NCBI GenBank assembly: GCA_027604685.1 | Contig: JADHYX010000540.1 | Span: 1-12,446, forward strand | Source: Lobulomyces angularis | Taxonomy: Eukaryota; Chytridiomycota; Chytridiomycetes; Lobulomycetales; Lobulomycetaceae | Length of the DNA stretch: 12,446 bases | Direction: 5' to 3' | Part shown: piece by piece, positions 1-8,790 of the stretch | Layout of the letters: every line of letters begins with the position of its first letter | How positions within the stretch are numbered: the stretch's first letter is position 1 | The notes under the pieces: generated by a model | The model's input: the letters and a program-made list of their open reading frames with translations, nothing else | Told to the model about the DNA's origin: nothing | The model's database searches: none | Made by a program: the position numbers and the translations under genes

Positions 1-284
1 TTTATTTTTTTTTATTTTTATTTATTTATATTTTTTAATTTTTATCCTAAATAGATTATCAAATTATTTTAGACCAATTCTTTTTTTTTTTTTTTTTGTT
101 TCATATTAATTTGCAAATTTAATTTTTTTTTTTCTCCAATGTTTACTACTAGTTTAAAAAAAAAAAATCATACAGATTTAATAAATTTCTAGCAAATTGA
201 CAATCCTTACTTGTCAGATGTATTTGATATATCTTAGAATAGATAATAAAAAAAAATTAATTTTTTTTTTTTTTTGTAATTTAA
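1..284. other. AT-rich sequence without a clear gene
   Basis: This is low-complexity T-rich sequence with runs of up to 17 T. A short plus-strand stretch near 193-235 reads QIDNPYLSDVFDIS before a stop, after a possible TAG acceptor at 192. It could be a small exon upstream of the 285-494 reading frame, but this cannot be established. Confidence 0.3.
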
Positions 285-494
285 ATACAATCAACAATAA
301 TAACTTGTAAAGCCCACAAAGTAGGAGCTGAAGGACAAAATATTTATGAATTATGTAGTGAACCAGTAGTTTACCAACTTACACATTCAAATGATCCTTT
401 TGCTTTCTTTGTGAAAAATCACACTACTTGTCATACAATATCTAGACATTTAATTTCTCTATTTATTGTGTTTTGGTGTTTTTTTATTAATATA
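285..494 (+). other. Possible orphan exon, unknown protein
   Basis: A frame of 70 codons is open here without an ATG. It is flanked by in-frame stops at 282 and 495. Its middle part (about 312-440) has balanced, protein-like composition, including EGQNIYELCSEPVVYQLTHS, unlike the surrounding low-complexity DNA. A possible acceptor is AG at 311-312 and donors could be GTGAAA or GTCATA near 411-431. I do not recognise the family. The opposite strand also reads open but gives a Leu/Tyr-rich sequence that looks less like a protein. It may be an exon of a gene running in from the left edge, or a remnant. Confidence 0.3.
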
Positions 495-709
495 TAAAAA
501 TAATTAAACTTTGTGACAGTCTATAAATATTACTATTATTTTTTTTAAATAGTAAGTGCATTTTTTTAAGAACATTAGTTTTAAAACTTCATTTTTTTTT
601 TTTTTGTTTACTTCTTTTTGTAATTCTCTGTAAAAACTTGAAATGCAGATACTAAATCTTTTAACTACTACTTTATATTATGTTTGGAATTAAATAAAAT
701 CATACTACT

Positions 710-801
710 TTATGGTATAGGTGTATTTTGTTTTTCCCAAGTACCTTGGTACAAGAAATGATCGGAAAAACCTAATTCGGTTTTTTTATACATAGAAGTA
801 A
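710..801 (-). other. Possible terminal exon or gene fragment, unknown protein
   Basis: Downstream of the SHPRH stop on the same strand, a possible CAG acceptor at 802 opens a frame ending at TAA (712-710). It contains MYKKTELGFSDHFLYQGTWE, which is protein-like in composition. A second minus-strand frame just upstream (about 900-788, including VFGRLLKKLNGSD) is also open but in another phase. The two could be parts of one gene joined by a short intron, or remnants. The plus strand also reads open over part of this stretch. Family unknown. Confidence 0.25.
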
Positions 802-1147
802 CTGTAAAGCTTTGAAAAGTCACTTCCATTGAGTTTTTTCAATAACCTTCCAAATACCATTATTAACTCAAAAACTTTATCTTTCCTTTGAACAAAAAAT
901 ATGAATTAGAAAAAAATTTTAAAAGGAATATGGAAAGTTTTGTTTTTTTTGTTATCCTTTTTTTACAAACTATCTTTTTGAAATATATATTAAGAAGTTC
1001 TATTATTACATAATGTTAATAAAATATCTTTTTTTTTATACATAAGGTTAAGATGATATGAACAAAAATTTTTTTTTTACAGTGAGGGTTTCAAAAAAAA
1101 AAAAAAAAGAATGGAAAAAAAAAAACCAATTAGTTAGTTTTTTTTTT
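802..1147. other. 3' flank of the SHPRH gene
   Basis: AT-rich sequence beyond the SHPRH stop codon, with runs of 16 A near 1094-1109 and 12 T next to the stop. It presumably contains the 3' UTR, but I see no convincing AATAAA on the minus strand. The part below about 900 overlaps the weak minus-strand coding-like stretch described for 710-801. Confidence 0.35.
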
Positions 1148-2178
1148 TTAAGAATCGAAATAAACATTAATTAAATCTTCATCTGATAAATTTTCTTCAT
1201 AATTTTTTAAAAGTTGTTTACTTTTGCAGTGAATTTCTTTCATATCACCTCCATTTTGAAAATAAATTTTTGTTTTAATTTTATTTGAAGCAAATATTTT
1301 TTGTTCCACAGTATCTTTTTTTTTATTTAAAAAAAAACAATTAATTTAAATAAATAAAAAAAAAAACCTTTCATAATGTAACGATGAACGAAAGTTTCCT
1401 TTGATTGCCCAATTCTGTGTACTCTGTTAATAGCTTGTAATTCATCACCAACATTAAATACTAAAAAACAAAAAAAAAAAAAAAAAACTCAATCAAATTT
1501 TAAATATTCTTTCATACCAGGTTCGACTAAAAAAACATGAGTGGCATTGACTAAAGTTAAACCTTTACTTTGCATTTTACTGTGCAGCAAAAAAACTGTG
1601 AATTTTGCTACAAAAAAAAACAAAAAAATTAAAAAATAAAAAATTAATTTAACTATTTATACCCTCATTTTTAAACTTTAATGTTGCATTAAATTTTTCT
1701 TTTTTATTACCATCTAATCTTACAAAGTGAATTTTATTTTCTGAAAGTCCAATAGCAATGATATCCAAAACTTTTTTTAAAATTGTGTAATAAAAAAAAA
1801 AAAATTGAAAATTATCATATTTTAAGTAAAAATATTATAAAATAAAGTAAAAAACCTTCGGTAAACTGTGAAAAAACCAAAATTTTAACTCCAACATCTG
1901 TTGATTCCAAAAAATTTTCTGAATTGATCAAAAACAACAAATGTTTTAATAAAAAATCTAATTTTGTTCCAAAACTTCCTTTGATCTTTACTTCACTGAT
2001 TTTAGTGATTAATAAATTTAAATTTTCTTCTTCAGTCAAAAGATTTCCTCCAATTTTTTTTTTCAATTCACTTTTTTCACATCCTTTACTTTCTTCATAA
2101 TTTACTTCCTTTACTTCAACATTTTTCACTAGTTCATTAAAATTAACTTCTTGCATATCATCGATTTTACAAGGTTGT
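1148..2178 (-). other. SHPRH exons 20-24: SNF2 helicase lobe 2 and C terminus
   Basis: Recognisable lobe 2 elements in order are GSFGTK (residues 1263-1268), ILVFSQF (1295-1301), VRLDG (1320-1324), KGLTLVNATHVFLVEP (1354-1369) and motif VI QAINRVHRIGQ (1378-1388) with arginine-finger candidates R1382 and R1385. The conserved TVEQKI follows after the last intron. The C-terminal tail is acidic (ENLSDEDL) and ends with a TAA at 1150-1148. All five exons join without a frame change. Confidence 0.92.
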
Positions 2179-5100
2179 CTATAAAAAAAAGTAAAATTTT
2201 AATAGGAAGTTTAAAATTATAATAGATATTTAAAAAATAAAAATAAAATTAAAACAAAATAAAAACCTGCATAACGGGCATTTTCTTTTTTTTAAAATCC
2301 AAGGAGTTATGCATTCTAAATTTTTTAATATTAATTTTCATAGATGGAGTTTTTTTAAAAAAAAAAAAAAAAAAATTCTACCTTTACAAAAAAGGTGAGC
2401 ACAGGGAAGCATTTGACAATCTACAAAGGTTTAAATTTTCAAAAAAAAAAAAAAAAGAAAAATAAGAATTTTATTCCAAAAATAAAATAAACCATCAATT
2501 AAAGATTTGCAAATCTGACAATTTTGTATAGAACTAGCATCAGATGATATTCGTGTTCCATTTTCTCTTTCTTTTTCTTCATTTAACAATGTTTCCAAAT
2601 ACCTCAAGTGACCTATTTGACCATTCATATCAATATTTAAGTCATTGAGCTCTTTTTGAATTTCATTCTTTCTTGAGTCTCTCTTTTCTAAAGGAGGTAC
2701 CTCAACTTCCATTACACCGTCACTCAAAGTTTCTATTTATTATTTTTAGAAATTTTTATTTAATTTTAAAATTTTTTGTTTTTTGTTAATACGCAAGTTT
2801 TTAAAATAATTAACTCTAATATTAAAGGTGCTATTAAAGTATTGATTTTCTCTATCCAAAATTTCATATTTTCTACAAAAAAAAAAAAATAAAATTAAAT
2901 TAAATCATTCATAATAATTTATTTTTATTTTTTTTTATTCAAAGTACTTTAACTGTTTGTCTAATTCTTTTTTAAATTCTGTCGAAGCCATAGCACACAT
3001 TTCTATCTCAACTTTTGGCAATTTGCCAACTTCGAGTAGAGAAATTTGTTTTAGTTGATTAATTAAATTTCTCAAATTTTTAAAGGAATTGAAAGGTTTT
3101 AAAAGATCAAACATTTTTCTTTCTTCTTTCAATTCAAAAATTTTTGATGTTTTTGGAATTATTTCCCCTTTAAAGAATACAAGTTTGTTTTTTTTTTCTT
3201 GAAAATTTTATAAAAACCTGTCAAAAGCTTAAATCGCTGTACTAGGGAACTTGAATATACGTCTTGGTACACTTCAACTAATCGTTGATGCTCTAGACCT
3301 TGATCATATTCTTCTCCTGTTACCGTTTCTTTATCTGGTTCGATTTCAGTAACTAAAATTCTAATTATATCGTCGCGAAACTTATTCATGACATCCCCTA
3401 AAAAAAATTATTAAGACTCAAAATAAATTTAAAGAATGAAAAATTTTACATTGCAAGTCTAACATTTCAATTATTTCCGCAATTTCTTCAAAAATAATCC
3501 CACTTTTAATCCCTCCTTTAAAATTCGAAAAGTTAGATATGTACATTCCACCGTAATTTTTTGCTTCAGTAAAACTATTTTTGTTCTTTTTTAAGCTTTC
3601 TATTTATTCAAAATTTACAAAAAATAAAAAAAAGTTAATAAAAGTCCCAGTATTTTCTTTTTTGTTTTTACCTGGTACATCAAAAATCTGGACATTAACT
3701 TTATTTACATATAATTTTAAACTTTTGATAGAACTTTGTACTTTGGTTATTGTTGGAAATAATATATCTAACCTAAAAAATATTATTTAATAATTTAATA
3801 AAAAAAAAAAAAAAATTAAAAAATATATGATGCATACCTCAACTTTTCTGCAAGTTCATAATATTTATCCTCATTTTTTTTTTCTTCTAAAAAATGAAAA
3901 GCAGCTCCTAAAAAAAAAAAGAGTTTATGTAGAACTTCCTTCCAATTTCTTTCATTATTAATCAGTGTTACTTCCCGAGAGGTTAAATTATGCAGAGCTT
4001 TTTCTAGTTCTACAATATAAGCAAGGTTTTTTTCGTATTTCAATATATCCGAATCATTATTATCAACTGCATCAAGCAAACTGTTTTTTCGCTGATGGAT
4101 CAGAGTTCGTAATTCCTCATTTTTATCATTTGCTTCTTTCAATAAGTTTTGCAAATTTATTTTTTGTTTCTTGGCTTCCACAATCTCTTCTGTAAATTCA
4201 AGAATTTGCTTTTCACATTTTAAAACCAAATTTTGATAAATATTTATCGCGGTCGCAAAATCCTTATCAAATCTGTTTTTGTTTTTTATTTTTTTTTTAA
4301 AAAAAGAACCAAAACTTAATTTTTTTATACTCAAAAGTTTGAGCCTTCGATATCAATAAAATAAATTCATTTCTCTTTAAGTTTACAATCATAGATTTTC
4401 CTTGACTTATCATAGTAGCTAAAACTTCAGCTAATGAAATAAAGTTGAAAAAAATTTTTATTTATTTTTCTATTTTTTTTTTTTACAAATAGACTTAAAA
4501 GTTTTTCTCAACTCGTTTTTATTGTATGAACCAACTTGTGGATGGCAACAAGCATGCCGCAGTCTTCTTATCCAAAGTCTCATTACAGAGAGAATTTCTT
4601 TCCGTTTTTCTAAGGAAAAACCTTCTAAATCATCAAAATTGTTACAACCCAACTCTGACAACTCTTTTTGACATTCATGTTTAATTAAGGTATAAAAGTG
4701 CATTTCTGCTTTGGTAAATTGTAAGCTGTAAGTCGTTTGAGTTTGTAGTGGAAGTATTAACTCATTTTCAACAGATTTTTTGTTGTTTCGATGTAAAAAA
4801 CTTCGCAAAACTTCAAAAAAAAGAGGATTAAAGATCTCTGGATATTTTTCCAGGCACTTTGTTAACTTCGACCAAGGTAATGGATCCAATAGTAAAAAAT
4901 CCATTAAACCTTTTTCAAAACTTTTAACCAACCATTTTTTTTTGGTTAAATATTCAATAAATTACCTTTCACATCTTCCAATCCGTTTCTACCAAATGGT
5001 GTTCCGCTTACCTGTATTAAAACTTAAGTGATGAAAAAAAAAAAACTTCTTTTTACCGCCCATCTATATTTTGCTGGTATAATTTCAGCCAGTTCGGCTG

Positions 5101-6859
5101 TAGCTTTAGAAGATTCCAATTCTTGCGCTTCATCAAAACATAGTCTCCACCACTTAATCTTTATGAAAATTGAAACCTATTTGAAAATACATTTAAAAAA
5201 GAAATTGAAGAAAATTTACCCTTCTTGGAAACTTGGAATTCTTTCTTAACCGACGATCGGATATCGGTTTTGCCGCATGAATTTCACCTTTGAATGCATT
5301 ATATGGAACAAGAACCTCAAAAGGTTTATAGATTTTTAATTTAAAAAGAACTATGCATCCTTTTTTTTTTCATACTACATCAAAAGATCCAAGGATTTTT
5401 GGAGTTAAAAGCTGCTGTTCATATATATCACCAGTCCAAACAAATACAGTCAGTTGAGTATGAGTTAAAATTTCACCCTTCCATTGATTAATTATAGTTA
5501 GAGGTGCAATAATCAAAGTAGATTTTGAGTCAAATATTTCATCGTTTTTTGATTTTTCTCGACAAAATTTACATGAGAAAATTGAAGTGCTTTTCAAAAA
5601 ATTATTCTTCAACTTAAAGTCACTACAGCGAAGATGAAACTGGCCATTACATTCTTCACATTTCAAAATTGAATTTATTCTGGCTACGTTGAATATTGTA
5701 TCTTTAGATTTCCATTTTTTAATATTTCCGTCATCATCTTGATTACAATACAGGCAGACTTCAGATTTAAAAGTGGAAGGTTGCTGTGTAATTTCAAGAC
5801 CCTCTTTTTTATTGAGTAAAATAAGAGCCAGTAACTCAATCGTTTTTCCTAATCCCATTTCTATAAAAATATTAAAAAAATTGTCACGTATGTTTCATTC
5901 TACCTTCTGCCAATATCCCACCATTAGACCTTTTAGCATTTTTAGGTAATTTTTCACTTACGTATCCAGTTAACCTATTAAAATATAAACATTCTAAAAT
6001 TATGTTTCATAAAGAAAATAGGATTTATGTAGTACCACCATCTTCTGTTGAATGTCTTTCAAAAAAAAAAGGTAAATCAGGTTCCTCTAAAGAGTTCATT
6101 GGAACAACTGCTCCAGTTTCTTCAAATTTCATACTTAAAAAAAATTGGTTGAATAGATTCTTTAAAGCATATACCCCTCTTTTTCTAACATCCAACTGAC
6201 AGCTCTCTAAATTAAAAAAAATATTTTTAAGCTCATTGTATTTAAAATTTTTATACTTGTTGATAAGGTAATAAAGTTGGATTTAACCCTTTCGCTTGAG
6301 TAAAGTGTGGGTTTAAATTATATTTTTTTGGAGTGATTAGCCCATTGTTCAGAAGATTTGTGTTTTTTGATAATATTTTTGGTTCTATAATGTTTATCAA
6401 TAGTTTTGAAATCAACTCATTCTCCAAACCTAACCACTTTTTTATCAAAAAAATTTCAAAGTTAATTTCACATTTAAATTTATTTTCTTCTATGACATTT
6501 AAATTTAGAAAGCAGTTAATATCAATTAAATTATGATTTAAACAAATTTTTATATTATTAAGAGTGTCATCAATTTGTAACTTAAAGGAGATTATTTTGT
6601 TGTTATCTTTTGCTAAATTAAGATCAAACTCGGTGTAGTCTATAGTATCTAATAATAGATGAATGCTATGCAAATTTTGGAAAAAAGTGAAGTTTTCAAT
6701 GAAAAAAAGGTCATTTTCAAAATTAATAACTTTTTTCCAGTTATTTAAAAAAACAGAATTCTTTTTGTCGTTGGTTAACTTCCTCTTTCCGGACTTGTTT
6801 AAGCAATGTGATAAGTTTTTAAAATTGATATAAAAGTCTTCTTCGTCAACTTTGTTCAT
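1148..6859 (-). CDS. SHPRH: SHPRH/Irc20-type SNF2 ATPase with PHD and RING fingers (E3 ubiquitin ligase), 24 exons
   Basis: Predicted nuclear DNA-dependent ATPase and RING E3 ubiquitin ligase; family members polyubiquitinate PCNA and act in DNA-damage tolerance (family knowledge). Exons in transcript order: 6859-6257, 6206-6175, 6133-6036, 5993-5904, 5860-5376, 5315-5220, 5176-5057, 5011-4966, 4909-4487, 4430-4331, 4272-3838, 3772-3672, 3599-3450, 3397-3218, 3167-2948, 2872-2793, 2732-2493, 2420-2382, 2315-2267, 2178-1856, 1770-1663, 1607-1518, 1460-1368, 1314-1148. They sum to 4368 nt, 1455 residues plus TAA; every junction is GT-AG and phase-consistent. Walker A is GLGKT at residues 277-281, PHD 310-374, DEAQ 483-486, SGTP 510-513, RING 1158-1195, HRIGQ 1384-1388. 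Human SHPRH (about 1680 residues) and Irc20 (about 1560) are slightly longer. The first ATG of the long exon is taken as start, but a possible upstream acceptor at 6886 leaves the N terminus open. I see no linker-histone (H15) domain. No frameshift or internal stop is needed. Confidence 0.93.
2267..2732 (-). other. SHPRH exons 17-19: complete C3HC4 RING finger split by two introns
   Basis: The RING ligands are C1158-x2-C1161-x11-C1173-x-H1175-x2-C1178-x2-C1181-x10-C1192-x2-C1195. The first Cys pair is on exon 2732-2493, the C-H-C core (PCAHLFCK) is on a 39-nt exon at 2420-2382, and the last three ligands are on the 49-nt exon 2315-2267. The helix just before it (GHLRYLETLL) matches the family. 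All eight ligands are present, so the E3 function is probably intact; this would bind an E2 such as the Ubc13-Mms2 pair (family knowledge). Confidence 0.9.
2793..4430 (-). other. SHPRH exons 10-16: helical insert between the two helicase lobes
   Basis: About 420 residues rich in Glu, Lys and Leu, with long charged stretches predicted to be helical or coiled coil, lie between the lobe 1 end and the RING finger. Landmarks that match the family are TGEEY (residues 953-957) followed by an EHQ segment, and a YFKNLQ/LSDGV junction just before the RING-side helix. These allow the small exons to be placed confidently: 3772-3672, 3599-3450 and 2872-2793 all join in phase. No zinc ligand pattern or linker-histone fold is visible here. 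Confidence 0.82.
4487..6206 (-). other. SHPRH exons 2-9: SNF2 helicase lobe 1 with inserted PHD finger
   Basis: Motif I (GILAEEMGLGKT, GKT at residues 279-281) is assembled across the 5903-5861 intron. A PHD finger follows with C310, C313, C342, C345, H350, C353, C371 and C374, the full C4HC3 ligand set. Motif Ia is TLIIAP (389-394), followed by INQW. Motif II is DEAQ (483-486) after a WWR triplet, as in SHPRH, rather than DEAH. Motif III is SGTP (510-513). The exon 9 sequence LRHACCHPQ (640-648) matches the conserved end of the SNF2-N domain. The PHD placed between motifs I and Ia is the diagnostic SHPRH layout (family knowledge). Confidence 0.9.
6257..6859 (-). other. SHPRH exon 1: N-terminal region before the ATPase
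   Basis: This is the longest exon, encoding residues 1-201. It is rich in Asn, Lys, Ile and Leu and has no zinc-finger or helicase motif. Its last residues, LNPTLLPYQQ, begin the family sequence that continues across the intron as RAVSWML, the Q-motif-like entry to SNF2 lobe 1 in SHPRH proteins. The ATG at 6859 is the first in the exon. The reading frame stays open upstream to a possible acceptor (AG at 6887-6886), so a further 5' exon cannot be excluded. Confidence 0.8.
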
Positions 6860-6973
6860 GAACCTCTTGAATTTTTTGCAAAGTTCTGTTAAAAAAAAAT
6901 TTTTTTTTCATTCCATCTAAAATCCAATTGATTGACCACTCTAACACTACCCAAAAAAGGTTTATTTAAAAAA

Positions 6974-7575
6974 TTAAAATAGTTTATATAACGCTAGAGG
7001 TGTTTGGTGATTAGCAACTGCCAATATGTTAATCGGGCAAAACTGTTGAAGAGCTGATAGAAAGTTAGCCTGCAATACTGGTAATTTCAGAGGTTCCGGT
7101 GGAATAGTTGGTACAGCAGCACATAGACCGAGGTGGTCTAAACATACATTGATAAGAAACAGTTTTAATTTTCAAAATAAAACTTTTAGTTTAATTCTTA
7201 CCTTCAGATCTATTTGGCCTATTTGTTAAAATTTGAAAATACTTGAAATAAGAGCCACAGATTCTTCAGCGATTATCCCAATGAAAGTATACTGAACATT
7301 TTTCACAATACTTTACTCTCATGCCGATCTGATCTGTGAAAGTTGCTCCAAACATCTTGGGAATGTCTGAGAAGTAAAATATTCATCGCATGGCAAGTCA
7401 TTTTTTATAATTTTCTTAGGGAGAGGTGTAATTGTGACATTTTGGTTGCAGGGATACTCTACATACAAATAAAAGAAAGAATTTTAAACAAAAAACAAAA
7501 ATTAGATCTTAAGATATTCAAATCATATTTTAAAAGCTTCCCACTGAAAAAAAGGCCAATTTTCTGCAATATTAT
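6974..7575 (-). pseudogene. Broken gene, Cys-rich protein of unknown family
   Basis: Three minus-strand pieces can be chained. The first, near 7575-7515, reads ENWPFFQWEAFKI and then hits a stop. The second, 7458-7202, follows a TAG acceptor. It contains PLPKKIIKNDLPCDEYFTSQ and then, after a frame change near 7350, VKYCEKCSVYFHWDNR, an in-frame TGA and RICGSYF: a CxxC pattern that may be half of a zinc-binding site. A canonical GTAAGA donor at 7201 leads to the third piece, 7137-6974, joined in phase and reading AAVPTIPPEPLKLPVLQANF to a TAA. The stop and frame changes indicate a decaying gene or sequence errors. It ends 114 nt before the SHPRH start ATG. I cannot name the family. Confidence 0.45.
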
Positions 7576-8134
7576 ATAATAATTATATTTCTAAAAAGAA
7601 AGAGAAAATATATCCGAACCAATATCCAACAGCAGGAATGAATAAAGATGAATTATGCAGTCCTTGTCATTAATGCAAAATTAAGTATTTAAAAACCCTT
7701 CAGCTGCTCAACTTTAAAATATAAAATAAATTTTTTAAACTTCCGTTAACTTTTACTAAAATTTGCTTAAGTTTATTTAAAACGTAAGCAAGTAACAACA
7801 TTATAACAATTTTGATAGGGTTACCAATAAAAGATTGAAAAATAAATAAACTTATATAACCAGTTGTTAGCATAGCTACATTACTTCTAATAAAATGTAT
7901 AGTACTTTTATTTATATAGAAAATTTTTTTGAAAAGTTTAAAAAAGCAATTTATTAAATAATTATTGCAGTTTGTAATTTATTTTTATAATGTTTCTACG
8001 CATTGTTAGGTGGATTCAATCACTTGAATATATTAAAATTGACTATCGAAACATACGTCAAAAAACTACAATTTTCAATAAAAAGAGCTATAATTTTTTA
8101 AATAAATTGTACAAGGAATTATAGGTTATACTTT
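7576..8134. other. Non-coding stretch with one hairpin
   Basis: No convincing gene is present. A plus-strand piece near 7607-7665 reads YPNQYPTAGMNKDELCSPCH before a stop and may be a further gene remnant. An imperfect hairpin lies at 7765-7789: GCTTA-a-GTTT, loop ATTTA, AAAC-g-TAAGC. The rest is AT-rich without long homopolymer runs. Confidence 0.4.
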
Positions 8135-8790
8135 CTACTTGCCTTTAAAATAAAGTGGAATCTAAAACAAATCAATCATTCATCACAATTCCTGATGATA
8201 ATATCTATCTAATGCATCAACGTACCTTACCCAGTAAGAAACTACATTATCGATTTCATGAAATACAGAGCCAGAAAACCATTCCTTCTGAATTTGGTTT
8301 TTGCATTTTCCACTCCATTTATATTTCCTAACCACAGTCCACGATCTTTCAATTCCAAATGAACCAGTGTTTCAGTTAAATGATTCCACTTTGTTTCCCA
8401 ACTTTTTTTTATTTTTAATTCTTCACCGCATTGATTAGTCCACTGTCTTAGTCTTTTCTCTACAGGATTATCAGTTTGTCCAATTTTTAAAGATCGTTCA
8501 TGCCAAATACCATCAACTTTTTTTATAAAATGAATATATCCACCCCTTCTTATCGTTCAAACTAACTCCTTCTAAAATTCTTTAAAAATCTTTTTTCCAG
8601 TTTCAAATTTCACATCAGAATAAAAATGGGATTTTAATTTGTTTACCCGGAAACTCCTGTTGCATTTCAATTGAAAAAATAAGATCTCTTTTTTTAACGT
8701 TACAACCGTTTATCTTCAACTTTTACATATTTCCTTCAAAGATGCTATATCCTTTTTATTTAATTCGTTCTCGTATTTAACTTAAATTTG
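8135..8790 (-). pseudogene. Degraded T5orf172 (DUF1766, GIY-YIG-like) domain protein
   Basis: The clearest part, about 8560-8341, reads GGYIHFIKKVDGIWHERSLK followed by IGQTDNPVEKRLRQWTNQCG. This matches the start of the T5orf172 domain found in fungal Mug113-like proteins (GYIYxFxx...KIGxTxN...R...W...C). HLELKDR follows, then a frame change near 8341-8355. The next frame reads KCKNQIQKEWF, equivalent to the family C..C..H.EWF block with a Cys and the His missing, then VVSYW at a canonical GTAAGG donor (8230). A last short exon 8161-8135 joins in phase and ends LYFKGK-stop. Upstream, 8790-8570 contains LIFSIEMQQEFPGKQIKIPF and other pieces in shifting frames with stops. The domain call is from memory of the family pattern. 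The gene is almost certainly inactive. Confidence 0.65.

Larger units (their letters stand above)
1315..6256 (-). other. Set of 23 short, homopolymer-rich introns in the SHPRH gene
   Basis: Intron lengths in transcript order are about 50, 41, 42, 43, 60, 43, 45, 56, 56, 58, 65, 72, 52, 50, 75, 60, 72, 66, 88, 85, 55, 57 and 53 nt. Donors are loose GTNNNN (GTATAA, GTAAAA, GTACTA, GTTTTT, GTTTAT and others) and none is GTAAG. Acceptors are mostly TAG or AAG after long T runs; CAG is rare (introns 7 and 10). Runs of up to 19 A on the plus strand (2357-2375) fall inside introns. Most exons end in G. The set is inferred from protein continuity and phase, not from transcripts. Confidence 0.85.

Noticed and set aside
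736..785. Hairpins CCAAG-TAC-CTTGG and AAAAACC-TAATTC-GGTTTTT, the second like a bacterial terminator
   Set aside because: The window is eukaryotic, so a rho-independent terminator is not expected; the second hairpin lies in a possible exon and is short enough to be chance.
1520..3345. GGTTCGA matches (near 1520 and 3338) as possible tRNA T-loops
   Set aside because: Both lie within or against SHPRH exons and no acceptor, D or anticodon arm can be folded around them.
3581..3790. Plus-strand frame of 69 codons
   Set aside because: It lies antisense over SHPRH exons 12 and 13 and the intron between them, which carry the in-phase protein.
3965..4195. Plus-strand frame of 76 codons
   Set aside because: Antisense shadow of SHPRH exon 11, whose minus-strand frame is well supported.
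3816..4334. Reading SHPRH exon 11 as one frame starting MSIKKLSFGSFF
   Set aside because: The first part is an intron (4330-4273); joining 4331 to 4272 keeps phase and gives the family-like sequence FEFDKDFATAINIYQ.
4780..5249. Two plus-strand frames of 83 and 73 codons
   Set aside because: Both lie antisense over SHPRH exons 6 to 9, which encode the DEAQ and SGTP motifs.
6002..6536. Two plus-strand frames of 65 and 67 codons
   Set aside because: Antisense to SHPRH exons 1 to 3; no sign of independent coding.
7343..7579. Plus-strand frame of 78 codons starting MLQTSWECLRSK
   Set aside because: The minus strand here gives spliced, in-phase pieces with a canonical GTAAGA intron, which explain the region better.
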